A DNA stretch of 47,726 nucleotides. Origin: an uncultured Erysipelotrichaceae bacterium. Lineage in GTDB: Bacteria > Bacillota_I > Bacilli_A > Erysipelotrichales > Coprobacillaceae. Location: the NCBI GenBank assembly GCA_910588075.1, contig CAJUOS010000012.1, forward strand, positions 1 through 47,726, read 5' to 3'. A program made the translations under genes and the position numbers. Below, in pieces: positions 1-7,054 of this stretch; the stretch's first letter is position 1, and each line of letters opens with the position of its first letter. Below the pieces are notes generated by a model. It was not told where the DNA came from. It did no database searches and was given only the letters and a program-made list of their open reading frames with translations.

Positions 1-362
1 AAATATAATTGAGTATTTAAAAAATAGTTACCATATAGAATGAAGGGTATAATATATATAGCAAATATAAAAATTAATATTTCTATAATTATGTATTTCA
101 AAAACAAATTTATTAATTTTTCTCTATCAATTCTTAATAATATATACATCATCCCTTTTTTTATGAAAAAATTTCTTTTTGCAATCATAAATAAAATTGC
201 AAAATGAATACTAAAAGAAATAAGATTTGTTTGGGTAATTAACTGATCAATATAATAAATATCTTTATTAAAGAATAAATAAACATATACGTAAATAAAA
301 CATAAGATTAGTAAGAGAGTGGTGGGAATATCTATCATTTTTTTTATCCAAAATTGTTTCAT
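1..362 (-). CDS. Partial ABC-2-like integral membrane protein (runs off left edge)
   Basis: An uninterrupted frame opens with ATG at 362 and continues past base 1, giving 120 residues without a stop. Three hydrophobic stretches (about residues 12-32, 45-60 and 88-110) alternate with basic loops, as in ABC-2-type permeases. The start lies one base after the TAA of the gene before it, with an AAAGGG-like ribosome site inside that gene's 3' end, so the two are probably translationally coupled. The layout resembles its neighbour (a hydrophobic pair around a basic cytoplasmic loop), suggesting two half-permeases of one transporter. An ATPase gene would be expected further left. Family assignment is inference from topology; I recognise no specific family. 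Confidence 0.6.
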   Translation of the reverse strand, partial: MKQFWIKKMIDIPTTLLLILCFIYVYVYLFFNKDIYYIDQLITQTNLISFSIHFAILFMIAKRNFFIKKGMMYILLRIDREKLINLFLKYIIIEILIFIFAIYIIPFILYGNYFLNTQLY

Positions 363-363
363 A

Positions 364-1137
364 TTATTCAGAAATACCCTTTCTTTTAAAAGTATATACA
401 AAATTTGTAAAAGCAATTACACTATATAAAATAATGGAAATGAAATAACTCATTACTGTGGAAGTCAATAAAGAGCCTGGTTGTACTAATGTGGCTGGAA
501 TTATAGACAAGAATAATGTTCTAATCAAAAAGAAATCAAAAAATTGACTAAAAATTTGAACTAATGTATCCCCAAGAATTAAAGTAACAAATAAAAGTAT
601 AATAGGTAAAACAATATACAAATAAAGATTAGATATATAAATACTTAAAGAATAGAAAAAGACATTTAATATAGCCATTCCTATACAAGATAAAGTTATA
701 AAAATTGCTATATTGGTAATTTGATTATTTGTAAAATAACAATATTGTATATTTATATCCAAAAGAGGATCATGAAAATAAAAAATATCAAAGATTAATA
801 ATGTCATATGTAAAATAACCATAAAAATAATAGATTGTATAATTATATTTTTTATATTCAATAATAAATATTTCTTCATGCCTACTCGCATGATACAATT
901 TTTATCAAAATGATAATAATATTCTTTATATCTTTCTAAAACTGTTCCTATCATACATAAAGTAAGCACAACTATAAAGAAAATACCTTCTGTCCCATGA
1001 TCCCATAAAGTAATATATTTCCAAAGTATACTTTTCCCATCATAAGAATAATTAAAGCCATGAGATATAAAGGTGTATACCCCATATGCAATAGCTAGAA
1101 CTAAAGTAATGATAAATGTTTTTTTTCTTCTATTCAT
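364..1137 (-). CDS. ABC-2-like six-helix membrane protein
   Basis: About 257 residues with roughly six membrane segments, a lysine/arginine-rich N terminus and no soluble domain, as in ABC-2 transporter or immunity-type permeases. The ATG at 1137 is chosen; an in-frame TTG at 1146 is possible. Neither has a convincing Shine-Dalgarno sequence, so translation may be coupled to the small gene ending at 1155, 17 bases away. It is followed with a one-base gap by a second membrane gene. The trio of small peptide gene plus two permease-like proteins is typical of peptide export or self-immunity cassettes, but no peptide signature confirms that. Function is not assigned. Confidence 0.6.
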   Translation of the reverse strand: MNRRKKTFIITLVLAIAYGVYTFISHGFNYSYDGKSILWKYITLWDHGTEGIFFIVVLTLCMIGTVLERYKEYYYHFDKNCIMRVGMKKYLLLNIKNIIIQSIIFMVILHMTLLIFDIFYFHDPLLDINIQYCYFTNNQITNIAIFITLSCIGMAILNVFFYSLSIYISNLYLYIVLPIILLFVTLILGDTLVQIFSQFFDFFLIRTLFLSIIPATLVQPGSLLTSTVMSYFISIILYSVIAFTNFVYTFKRKGISE

Positions 1138-1154
1138 ATATTTCAAGAATTATT

Positions 1155-1427
1155 CTAATTTTCTGGCGAAAATTGACCTCTAATCAAAGAACCTGCTGAA
1201 GGCTCTAGAGATGCTCCTCTTACTTTAGCTTTAATTGTTTTATCATTCATAGTTCGATAATTTGTCTTATATTTAATTTGAGTTTCATCAATTGTTCTTT
1301 TTGATAAAACTGTTTCAGTAGTGATTGCATCACTTGTATCTGCAGTCGTAACAAAAATGCAATATCTGCTAAAAGTTGCAGAATCCTTTGTAGCTAACTT
1401 AAAATAACCATAATTACATGTTTTTAT
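1155..1427 (-). CDS. 90-residue unknown protein with apparent ATA start codon
   Basis: A 91-codon frame ends with TAG at 1155. It has no in-frame ATG, GTG or TTG near its 5' end, and a TAA lies in frame just upstream of the ribosome site. A perfect AGGAGG (1435-1440) sits 7 bases before an in-frame ATA (1425-1427), the only credible initiator. The product begins MKTCNYGYFKLAT if ATA is read as Met. It is rich in Thr, Ser and Lys, has no signal peptide or membrane segment, and has two Cys near the N terminus. It lies between a strong promoter and two membrane genes. It may be a real gene with a rare start, or one recently lost by an ATG to ATA change. I do not recognise the family. Confidence 0.5.
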   Translation of the reverse strand: MKTCNYGYFKLATKDSATFSRYCIFVTTADTSDAITTETVLSKRTIDETQIKYKTNYRTMNDKTIKAKVRGASLEPSAGSLIRGQFSPEN

Positions 1428-1520
1428 AAAATTTCCTCCTTTTTATTTTAATTAAAAAAATATTTCTTTTTCTTTGATTATCACAGATGCTACCACTCTC
1501 TTCACACATTCTTTTAGAAA

Positions 1521-1583
1521 AAGTACTATCTATATAAATATATTATAATTAATATATTTATATTTTGTCAATAAATAGTACTT
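1521..1583 (-). promoter_or_regulatory. Promoter bracketed by inverted repeats AAGTACTAT / ATAGTACTT
   Basis: On the minus strand a consensus -35 TTGACA (1566-1571), an 18-base spacer and a perfect -10 TATAAT (1542-1547) point at the ATA-start gene. The promoter is flanked by an exact 9-base inverted repeat, ATAGTACTT at 1575-1583 and AAGTACTAT at 1521-1529, each containing the palindrome AGTACT. One arm lies just upstream of -35 and the other just after the expected start point, so a dimeric regulator bound at both could close the promoter. That role is inferred. Confidence 0.6.
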
Positions 1584-1970
1584 ATCTTTCTTAAAAGAGT
1601 ACAATAAAAAAAGACTTTATAAAAAATAAAACAAAATATCTCAACAAATAACACAATTATAATAAATATCAAAATTGGTGGTCAGTGTTTCCTATATAAA
1701 AAATAATCATTAAGAATAATATATATCCTAAAGAATATATAGAAAAACTAAAGTATTATTATTCAAAAATATATCTTTTCTAAAAAATGCATTATAAATA
1801 TGACAACTACAACAACATGATGTATGTAATAAACTATTTTTATATTTCCTTAAACGACTTCCTTCAATCCTTAATCTCTAGTTGTTAAGATATAGAATGC
1901 TTTTTTCATAATGCTAAAGCTAAACATTTTTATCATGTGTATAACAAGGAATATTATCTATGATAAAAAA
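1584..1970. other. AT-rich intergenic region without a recognisable gene
   Basis: Nearly 400 bases dense in stops on both strands. The only notable frame is a 49-codon minus-strand stretch (1728-1877) with no start codon and a Cys-Cys-Cys-Ser-Cys cluster; it could be the remnant of a decayed gene. No tRNA, transposase or insertion-sequence end was recognised. Confidence 0.5.
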
Positions 1971-1992
1971 AAGATGATGTCTCCATCATCTT
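1963..1992 (-). terminator. Rho-independent terminator of greA
   Basis: Nine-base stem (1984-1992 with 1971-1979) around a four-base loop, followed on the minus strand by eight T. The first stem arm starts inside the greA stop codon. It closes the mltG-to-greA operon. Confidence 0.85.
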
Positions 1993-2476
1993 AAGAAATA
2001 TATTCTATTTTTAAAATTTTAACTTCATAAGGTTCAGCAACCCCAACAGAAACAATTTCATTAATACCATGTTCTAATATTGCTTTTGCTAAAGGAGATT
2101 CATTTGAGATTTTACCATTTAAAGGATCAGTTTCAAATGTACCTACAATTGTATAAACTTCAGGTTCTGCATCTTTTTCAGACAAATCTAAAATAGTAAC
2201 AGTAGCTCCAGGTTTAGCAACAGCACTATCCATTTGTGTTTCATCAATAATTTGAACATGCAATAGCATTTGATCAATTTCTTTAATTCTTGCTTCTATA
2301 TGAGCTTGTTTATCTCTAGCTGCATCATAATCAGCATTTTCTGACAAGTCTCCTTGAGAACGTGCTAATTGTAATTCTTCAATGACCTTAGGTCTTTCAA
2401 CATTAATTAAATGTTCTTTTTCTTTTGTTAATTTTTCAACTCCACTTTGGGTTAAAAGAACTGCATCATGATCCAT
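1991..2476 (-). CDS. greA: Transcription elongation factor GreA
   Basis: A 161-residue protein of normal GreA length. The N-terminal coiled-coil hairpin reaches into the RNA polymerase secondary channel and restarts backtracked complexes by stimulating transcript cleavage. The hairpin tip carries the family signature around SQGDLSENADYDAARD (residues about 40-55), with the acidic residues that help place catalytic Mg. The C-terminal FKBP-like domain ends in the usual SPLAKAIL...G stretch. An in-frame GTG nine bases upstream lies inside the GAGGTGG ribosome site, so the ATG at 2476, five bases after it, is preferred. It is last in the mltG-trmR-trhP1-trhP2-udk-greA operon, as in Bacillus, and is followed at once by a terminator. 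Confidence 0.95.
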   Translation of the reverse strand: MDHDAVLLTQSGVEKLTKEKEHLINVERPKVIEELQLARSQGDLSENADYDAARDKQAHIEARIKEIDQMLLHVQIIDETQMDSAVAKPGATVTILDLSEKDAEPEVYTIVGTFETDPLNGKISNESPLAKAILEHGINEIVSVGVAEPYEVKILKIEYIS

Positions 2477-2529
2477 AATTTCCACCTCGCGAACTATACT
2501 ATATCATAAAAATTTAAAAAATACTAGCA

Positions 2530-3150
2530 TTAATCAATAATACTTTTGATTTTTGTAATTAATAAATCAATTGCGACAAAATTCATTCCACCTTCTGGAA
2601 TGATTAAATGTGCATATTTTTTTGATGGTTCTATAAATTGTTCATGCATTGGTCTAACAGTGTGAAGATACTGTTCACAAACAGAATCTAAACTTCTGCC
2701 TCTTTCTTGCATATCACGTTTTAATCTTCTCATAAAACGTATATCACTATCTGTATCTACATAAACAAGAATATCACACATATTTCTGAGTTTCTCCTCG
2801 GCAAGAACAAATATTCCCTCTAATAAAATGACATCTCTAGGTTCAATTTTTTCAACATAACAACTTCTTGTATGGAGAGCAAAATCATATATAGGTTTCT
2901 CTATTGAGATATTATGTTTAAGCAGTTGTAAATGATTAACCAATAAATCAGTATCAAATGCAAATGGATGATCATAATTTGTTTTTGTTCTTTCTACCAT
3001 TGACAAATGACTTTGATCTTTATAATAATCATCTTGTTTAATAATAACAACTTTATGATATCCTTTAAAATATTCATATAATTGTTGAGAAATTGATGTT
3101 TTCTCAGAAGCACTTCCCCCTGCAATTCCTATAATAATTGGCTGTTTCAT
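2530..3150 (-). CDS. udk: Uridine kinase family protein with altered P-loop
   Basis: 206 residues, full length for uridine kinase, which phosphorylates uridine and cytidine to UMP and CMP in pyrimidine salvage. Family motifs are clear: QDDYYKD (about 40-46), NYDHPFAFD (substrate loop), LLEGIFVL (about 98-105), MRRLKRDMQERGRS (lid arginines) and a C-terminal PSKKYAHLIIPEGG. The Walker A motif reads GGSASEKTS. The second invariant glycine of GxxxxGK[ST] is Glu16 (codon GAG at 3103-3105), one base from a Gly codon. Lys17 and Thr18 remain. Activity is therefore doubtful. The rest of the protein is intact, so this is a recent change, a sequencing error, or a repurposed protein. It starts four bases after trhP2 and precedes greA, as in Bacillus. 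Confidence 0.9.
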   Translation of the reverse strand: MKQPIIIGIAGGSASEKTSISQQLYEYFKGYHKVVIIKQDDYYKDQSHLSMVERTKTNYDHPFAFDTDLLVNHLQLLKHNISIEKPIYDFALHTRSCYVEKIEPRDVILLEGIFVLAEEKLRNMCDILVYVDTDSDIRFMRRLKRDMQERGRSLDSVCEQYLHTVRPMHEQFIEPSKKYAHLIIPEGGMNFVAIDLLITKIKSIID

Positions 3151-3153
3151 ACT

Positions 3154-4395
3154 TTATACCTTTCTTCCCATATCATTCATTTGAACAGGATAATCTATCT
3201 CAATATACAATATTTCCATCGGATGATTAGCCACCTCTACCAATTCCATATTCTCATTATAAATTTTACAAATATCCATAACAACATTCTCATGATGGGG
3301 TGAAAAGATTTCTACCTTGTCTCCTATCTTAAAATAATTACGTTGTTCTATCTTAGCTAACTTCTTCTCTTTATCATAATCTAAAACTCTTATAATAAAC
3401 TCTTGTGTTGGATGTTCATCACGTAAATTAAACAATTGCTCATCCTTTGTAGGATGTTCATAAAAGAATCCATGACATAAAGCACGATTCGCTGCTTTAT
3501 TTAATTCTTGACGATAAAAAGAACTATGTTGGAACAAATCAGGATCTTCGCAATAACAATCTATCAACTTTCGATATGTAGATACAACAGTTGCTATATA
3601 ATGTAAAGATTTCATTCTCCCTTCAATTTTAAAAGAATCAACACCTAATTCAATTAACTCTCCTATATGATCAACTAATGACATGTCTTTACTAGACATA
3701 CTAAATGGCATATCACCTTCTTGATTAACCAATTGTCCTTGATTATATAAATCATAATACCATCGACAAGATTGTGAGCATCCACCCCTATTCGCATCTC
3801 TACGACTTAAATAATTAGAAAGCATACATCTTCCAGAATAATGAATACACATAGCCCCATGTATAAAATATTCAATATCAATAGGAGTGTTTTTCATAAT
3901 AACCTTTAAATCTTCATATGTCGTTTCCCTTCCTAAAACAACCCTATCCATTCCCATATCAGCATAAAATTGTATAGCTTTTAAATTTAAAGTTGATAAT
4001 TGTGTGGAAACATGCACTTCTAACCTTAATTTTAAATCTTTAGCAATCTTCATAATATAAGGATCAGCAACAATAATTGCACTTACTCCAATTTCATCTA
4101 ATTTTTTTAAATATTCTTCTATTCCCTCTAAATTATCTTGATGTAAGATAATATTACAAGTTACATGTATATGTGCTCCATACTGATTAGCAAACTCCAC
4201 TGCTTCCTTTATATCATCAATAGTAAAATTAGAAGCTTGAGAACGTAATGAAAATTCTTTTCCTCCAACAAAAACAGCATCAGCACCATACATAATAGCT
4301 GTTTTTAATTTCTCCAAATTTCCTGCTGGAGCTAATAATTCAGGCTTTTTAACAATTTTTCTTTTACCATCAATGATTTCACTTATGTTTCTCAT
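3154..4395 (-). CDS. trhP2: U32 family tRNA hydroxylation protein TrhP2 (YrrO-like)
   Basis: A 413-residue peptidase U32 family member. In B. subtilis this family is needed, with prephenate, to form 5-hydroxyuridine at position 34 of tRNA. The N-terminal TIM-barrel opens KPELLAPAGN (about 17-26). The diagnostic U32 signature with clustered cysteines lies at about 180-213: HGAMCIHYSGRCMLSN, then RDANRGGCSQSCRWYYD. These Cys probably bind an iron-sulfur cluster. SFKIEGRMKS follows at about 255, and a C-terminal beta domain completes the long form. It overlaps the 3' end of trhP1 by 17 bases and is in a row with trmR, the methyltransferase acting on its product. That neighbourhood is the main reason to call TrhP rather than a collagenase-like protease. 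Confidence 0.88.
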   Translation of the reverse strand: MRNISEIIDGKRKIVKKPELLAPAGNLEKLKTAIMYGADAVFVGGKEFSLRSQASNFTIDDIKEAVEFANQYGAHIHVTCNIILHQDNLEGIEEYLKKLDEIGVSAIIVADPYIMKIAKDLKLRLEVHVSTQLSTLNLKAIQFYADMGMDRVVLGRETTYEDLKVIMKNTPIDIEYFIHGAMCIHYSGRCMLSNYLSRRDANRGGCSQSCRWYYDLYNQGQLVNQEGDMPFSMSSKDMSLVDHIGELIELGVDSFKIEGRMKSLHYIATVVSTYRKLIDCYCEDPDLFQHSSFYRQELNKAANRALCHGFFYEHPTKDEQLFNLRDEHPTQEFIIRVLDYDKEKKLAKIEQRNYFKIGDKVEIFSPHHENVVMDICKIYNENMELVEVANHPMEILYIEIDYPVQMNDMGRKV

Positions 4396-5302
4396 TATCC
4401 ATCTTCCTCATATCTTCTAATTTATATACAGTTTGATCAAATAAAAAACCTCTATCTAAAGGTGTATTCAAACAATATAATAAATGCATATATTCTTTAA
4501 TATCCTTATTATAACTTCCATTTTTATAACTCTTTAAAGCATCACTATATAATGAAGCAATCTCAATAGCTTCTTCATCTTTCATCATTAATGTCTCTAT
4601 ATACCAATAATCAAAATCACAAAGTTGATTTAATAAATCTAAAGTATATAATCTTGTATGTGAAAAAATATGAGTTCCTCTTCTATCCTCATAAATATGA
4701 AATTGATATGAAGATTGATGAGCTTGAATGATAAGATTTTCTTTTTTCGATATATCAAAAGAAAGTTGAGATGCTTCCTGATAATTTGAAAGTAATTCAC
4801 GTTTTGTAGCTGCAATATACTCAACTCCATGTGCTTGTATCATTAAAGGAATTTGAACTTCCTTTTGTATAAAAAGTTGTTCTTCTAAAGGAATGACTTT
4901 GGAAACAAAAGCACTTGTTATTCCATAATCTTTTAAAGTATTTAATGTACAAGCATTTGTATTTAATGTTTCTGGTGAATACATCATATCAAAGTTATAA
5001 TCATTCTCTTTAACAATTTGTAATATACCAAAATCTTGAAAAATAATTCCTTTAACATGAATATCATTTAATGATTGAATATAATCTTCAATTTCTTTCA
5101 ATTCATGTTGATCATATAAAGCATTCATTGTTACATAAAATAAACATTGTGGATACTTTTCAATAATCTCACTTATTTCATCAAGCGAAAAAGTATATGG
5201 ACTATGAAGTGAATATTTCCCACCTAATACAAAGATTTCAATCCCCATACTTACATAATCATATAAATATTCTTTTTTATTTAATGATAATACTAATTTC
5301 AT
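4379..5302 (-). CDS. trhP1: U32 family tRNA hydroxylation partner TrhP1 (YrrN-like)
   Basis: 307 residues of the shorter U32 type, corresponding to B. subtilis YrrN (TrhP1). It keeps the barrel fold pattern (IEIFVLGGKYSLHSPYTFSLDEI near residues 21-43; YVTMNALYDQHEL near 57-69). It lacks the cysteine-rich signature of the long partner, as YrrN proteins do, so it probably acts as an accessory subunit in making ho5U34. The gene overlaps trmR by four bases upstream and trhP2 by 17 downstream, giving tight coupling of the three-gene wobble-uridine set. Assignment rests mostly on order and on length. Confidence 0.78.
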   Translation of the reverse strand: MKLVLSLNKKEYLYDYVSMGIEIFVLGGKYSLHSPYTFSLDEISEIIEKYPQCLFYVTMNALYDQHELKEIEDYIQSLNDIHVKGIIFQDFGILQIVKENDYNFDMMYSPETLNTNACTLNTLKDYGITSAFVSKVIPLEEQLFIQKEVQIPLMIQAHGVEYIAATKRELLSNYQEASQLSFDISKKENLIIQAHQSSYQFHIYEDRRGTHIFSHTRLYTLDLLNQLCDFDYWYIETLMMKDEEAIEIASLYSDALKSYKNGSYNKDIKEYMHLLYCLNTPLDRGFLFDQTVYKLEDMRKMDNEKHK

Positions 5303-5910
5303 TCTTTTTCCTTCCTTTTAATGACACAAATTCCATCTCCAATAGCATAATAATGGACTTGATAATCATTATGATTAAAAATCCAATCTTTAAATCTTTT
5401 AATTTTCTTAACTAATTGTTTTGTATTTCTATTTTTAATATGATCAATATCAAAAATCATACCATGAAAATCTAAATTATCAACAATAATGATGCCATTA
5501 TCTTTAACAAATGGTACATATTTTTCAAAAAATTTCTGATATTGAGCTTTAGCAGCATCTATAAATAAACAATCATATGGTTGATATTGAAGATATTGAG
5601 GATCAAAAATTAAAGCATCATCATGATAAATAGAAATATCATTTTCTAAATGTCTTTCTTTAATATTCATAACAGCTTCTTGATATCTTTCATTATTTAA
5701 TTCTATTGTATCAACTTTTAATCCATCAACATGTGTAACCATCATCATAGAAGAATATCCAATTGCTGAGCCAATTTCTAAGCATGATGAAGCATGGATT
5801 TCTTTTAAACATGAAATTAAAAAGAGTATTCCCTCTTTTTGCATAACAGGAATATTTCTTTTTAAAGCATCTAATTCAATTTCTTCAAATGTTTTCATGT
5901 TTAATACCAT
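5299..5910 (-). CDS. trmR: tRNA 5-hydroxyuridine methyltransferase TrmR (YrrM-like)
   Basis: A 203-residue class I SAM-dependent O-methyltransferase of the catechol-OMT-like family. Motif I is CLEIGSAIGYSS (about 43-54), motif II includes VDTIEL (about 66-71), and the metal/substrate region has LFIDAAKAQYQKFFEKY (about 116-132) and IIVDNLDFHG (about 141-150). In B. subtilis YrrM (TrmR) methylates ho5U34 to 5-methoxyuridine; here it sits directly before trhP1 and trhP2, which make the substrate. The start ATG at 5910 lies inside the last codons of mltG; an internal ATG at 5898 is possible, but GAGAGA upstream suits 5910 better. Confidence 0.88.
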   Translation of the reverse strand: MVLNMKTFEEIELDALKRNIPVMQKEGILFLISCLKEIHASSCLEIGSAIGYSSMMMVTHVDGLKVDTIELNNERYQEAVMNIKERHLENDISIYHDDALIFDPQYLQYQPYDCLFIDAAKAQYQKFFEKYVPFVKDNGIIIVDNLDFHGMIFDIDHIKNRNTKQLVKKIKRFKDWIFNHNDYQVHYYAIGDGICVIKRKEKE

Positions 5911-6941
5911 TTATTCTCTCTTACTGATTTATCATGTCCTTGATATGTTTCATTATAAATAACTGTTCCATCTTTTTTAGCAAAGAAAAATTCATATTTA
6001 TGATGTGTATATTCAAGACAAGCTTTCATTGTATTTTCTGTAACAGTACTTATAGGTCCTATTGGTAAACCTAAATATTTATATGTATTATATGGTGAAT
6101 CTGTTTGAGTTTGTTTTGTAGAAACTTTTACTCCTGTTTTTTGTAATGCATAATTTACAGTAACATCACTTTGAAGTGCCATCCCTTTATTTAAACGATT
6201 AACAAATACACCAGCAATCATAGGTTTATCTTTATCAAATAAAGATTCTCTTTCTACAACAGATACAAAAGTTAAAAATTCATGTGGAGTCATATCCATT
6301 TTCTTAATCTTTTCTTTATATGGAGAAAGTTTTTTATTCATCATATCTAAAGAAATTTTTGTCATATCTTCTAATGTAGGATTCTTATCTGTTATATAAT
6401 ATGTTTCAGGATATAAATATCCTTCTAATGGATACATTAATTTATTATCTAAAATATTTTCATCAATAAACCAATATTCTTTAATTAAAGATTGTAAATA
6501 ATTTTTATCTGCCCATTTTTTGATAACTTCATCTTTAGATATATTTAATATCTTAGCAAACGATTCTGCAACTTGTGGGATTGTATTTCCCTCTTTAACA
6601 GTCAATTTTGATTTTAAAATATTTTTCATATCTGGATTATTAATAATTGTATAAATTTCAGATAATGACATATTTTTATTTAAAATATATGTATTTGCTT
6701 GTAAGTGTTCATATAAATGTAGTTTTAAAAATATTTTTCCACATAATTTATTATTCACTAATCCTGCTTCATCTAATGTATCAAGTATTTGACTAGGACC
6801 AGAACCATTTTTTATTTCAACAATAACCTCTTCATCTTGAGATGATACAGATGATATTCCACTGTTATAAAAAATAATACTTCCTATTATTAAAATAATC
6901 AGTGTTATACCTATTATAACTATGATTTTTTTCTTCTTCAT
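5901..6941 (-). CDS. mltG: Endolytic transglycosylase MltG
   Basis: A 346-residue single-pass membrane protein of the YceG/MltG family, which cuts nascent glycan strands and so sets chain length. A lysine-rich start and one transmembrane helix (about residues 5-25) precede the extracellular part. A LysM-like region (about 90-125) comes before the YceG domain, with ILDNKLMYPLEGYLYPETY and FVSVVERES, which holds the catalytic Glu, and then AGVFVNRLNKGMALQSD. An ATG at 6962 lies inside the -10 box, so the start at 6941, six bases after GGAGGT, is preferred. It is first in the operon running to greA. Confidence 0.93.
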   Translation of the reverse strand: MKKKKIIVIIGITLIILIIGSIIFYNSGISSVSSQDEEVIVEIKNGSGPSQILDTLDEAGLVNNKLCGKIFLKLHLYEHLQANTYILNKNMSLSEIYTIINNPDMKNILKSKLTVKEGNTIPQVAESFAKILNISKDEVIKKWADKNYLQSLIKEYWFIDENILDNKLMYPLEGYLYPETYYITDKNPTLEDMTKISLDMMNKKLSPYKEKIKKMDMTPHEFLTFVSVVERESLFDKDKPMIAGVFVNRLNKGMALQSDVTVNYALQKTGVKVSTKQTQTDSPYNTYKYLGLPIGPISTVTENTMKACLEYTHHKYEFFFAKKDGTVIYNETYQGHDKSVRENKWY

Positions 6942-6962
6942 AAAACGACCTCCATCTTTCAT

Positions 6963-6991
6963 ATTATAGGTTATTTTCTATAAATTATCAA
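6963..6991 (-). promoter_or_regulatory. Promoter of the mltG-greA operon
   Basis: Minus-strand -35 TTGATA (6986-6991), 17-base spacer and perfect -10 TATAAT (6963-6968), with the mltG ATG about 22 bases after the -10. Confidence 0.75.
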
Positions 6992-7025
6992 CATATCGCT
7001 CATTTTTACAAAAATACTTTAAAAT

Positions 7026-7054
7026 AAAAAAACTGAATCTTAATTAAGATCCAG
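7026..7054 (-). terminator. Terminator of the lactonase gene
   Basis: A near-perfect palindrome at 7033-7054 (CTGGATCTTAA / TTAAGATTCAG in transcript sense) followed by seven T. The lactonase stop codon (7044-7046) is inside the first arm. Confidence 0.85.

Noticed and set aside
1584..1970. Insertion sequence remnant
   Set aside because: No transposase motif, terminal inverted repeat or target duplication could be found by eye.
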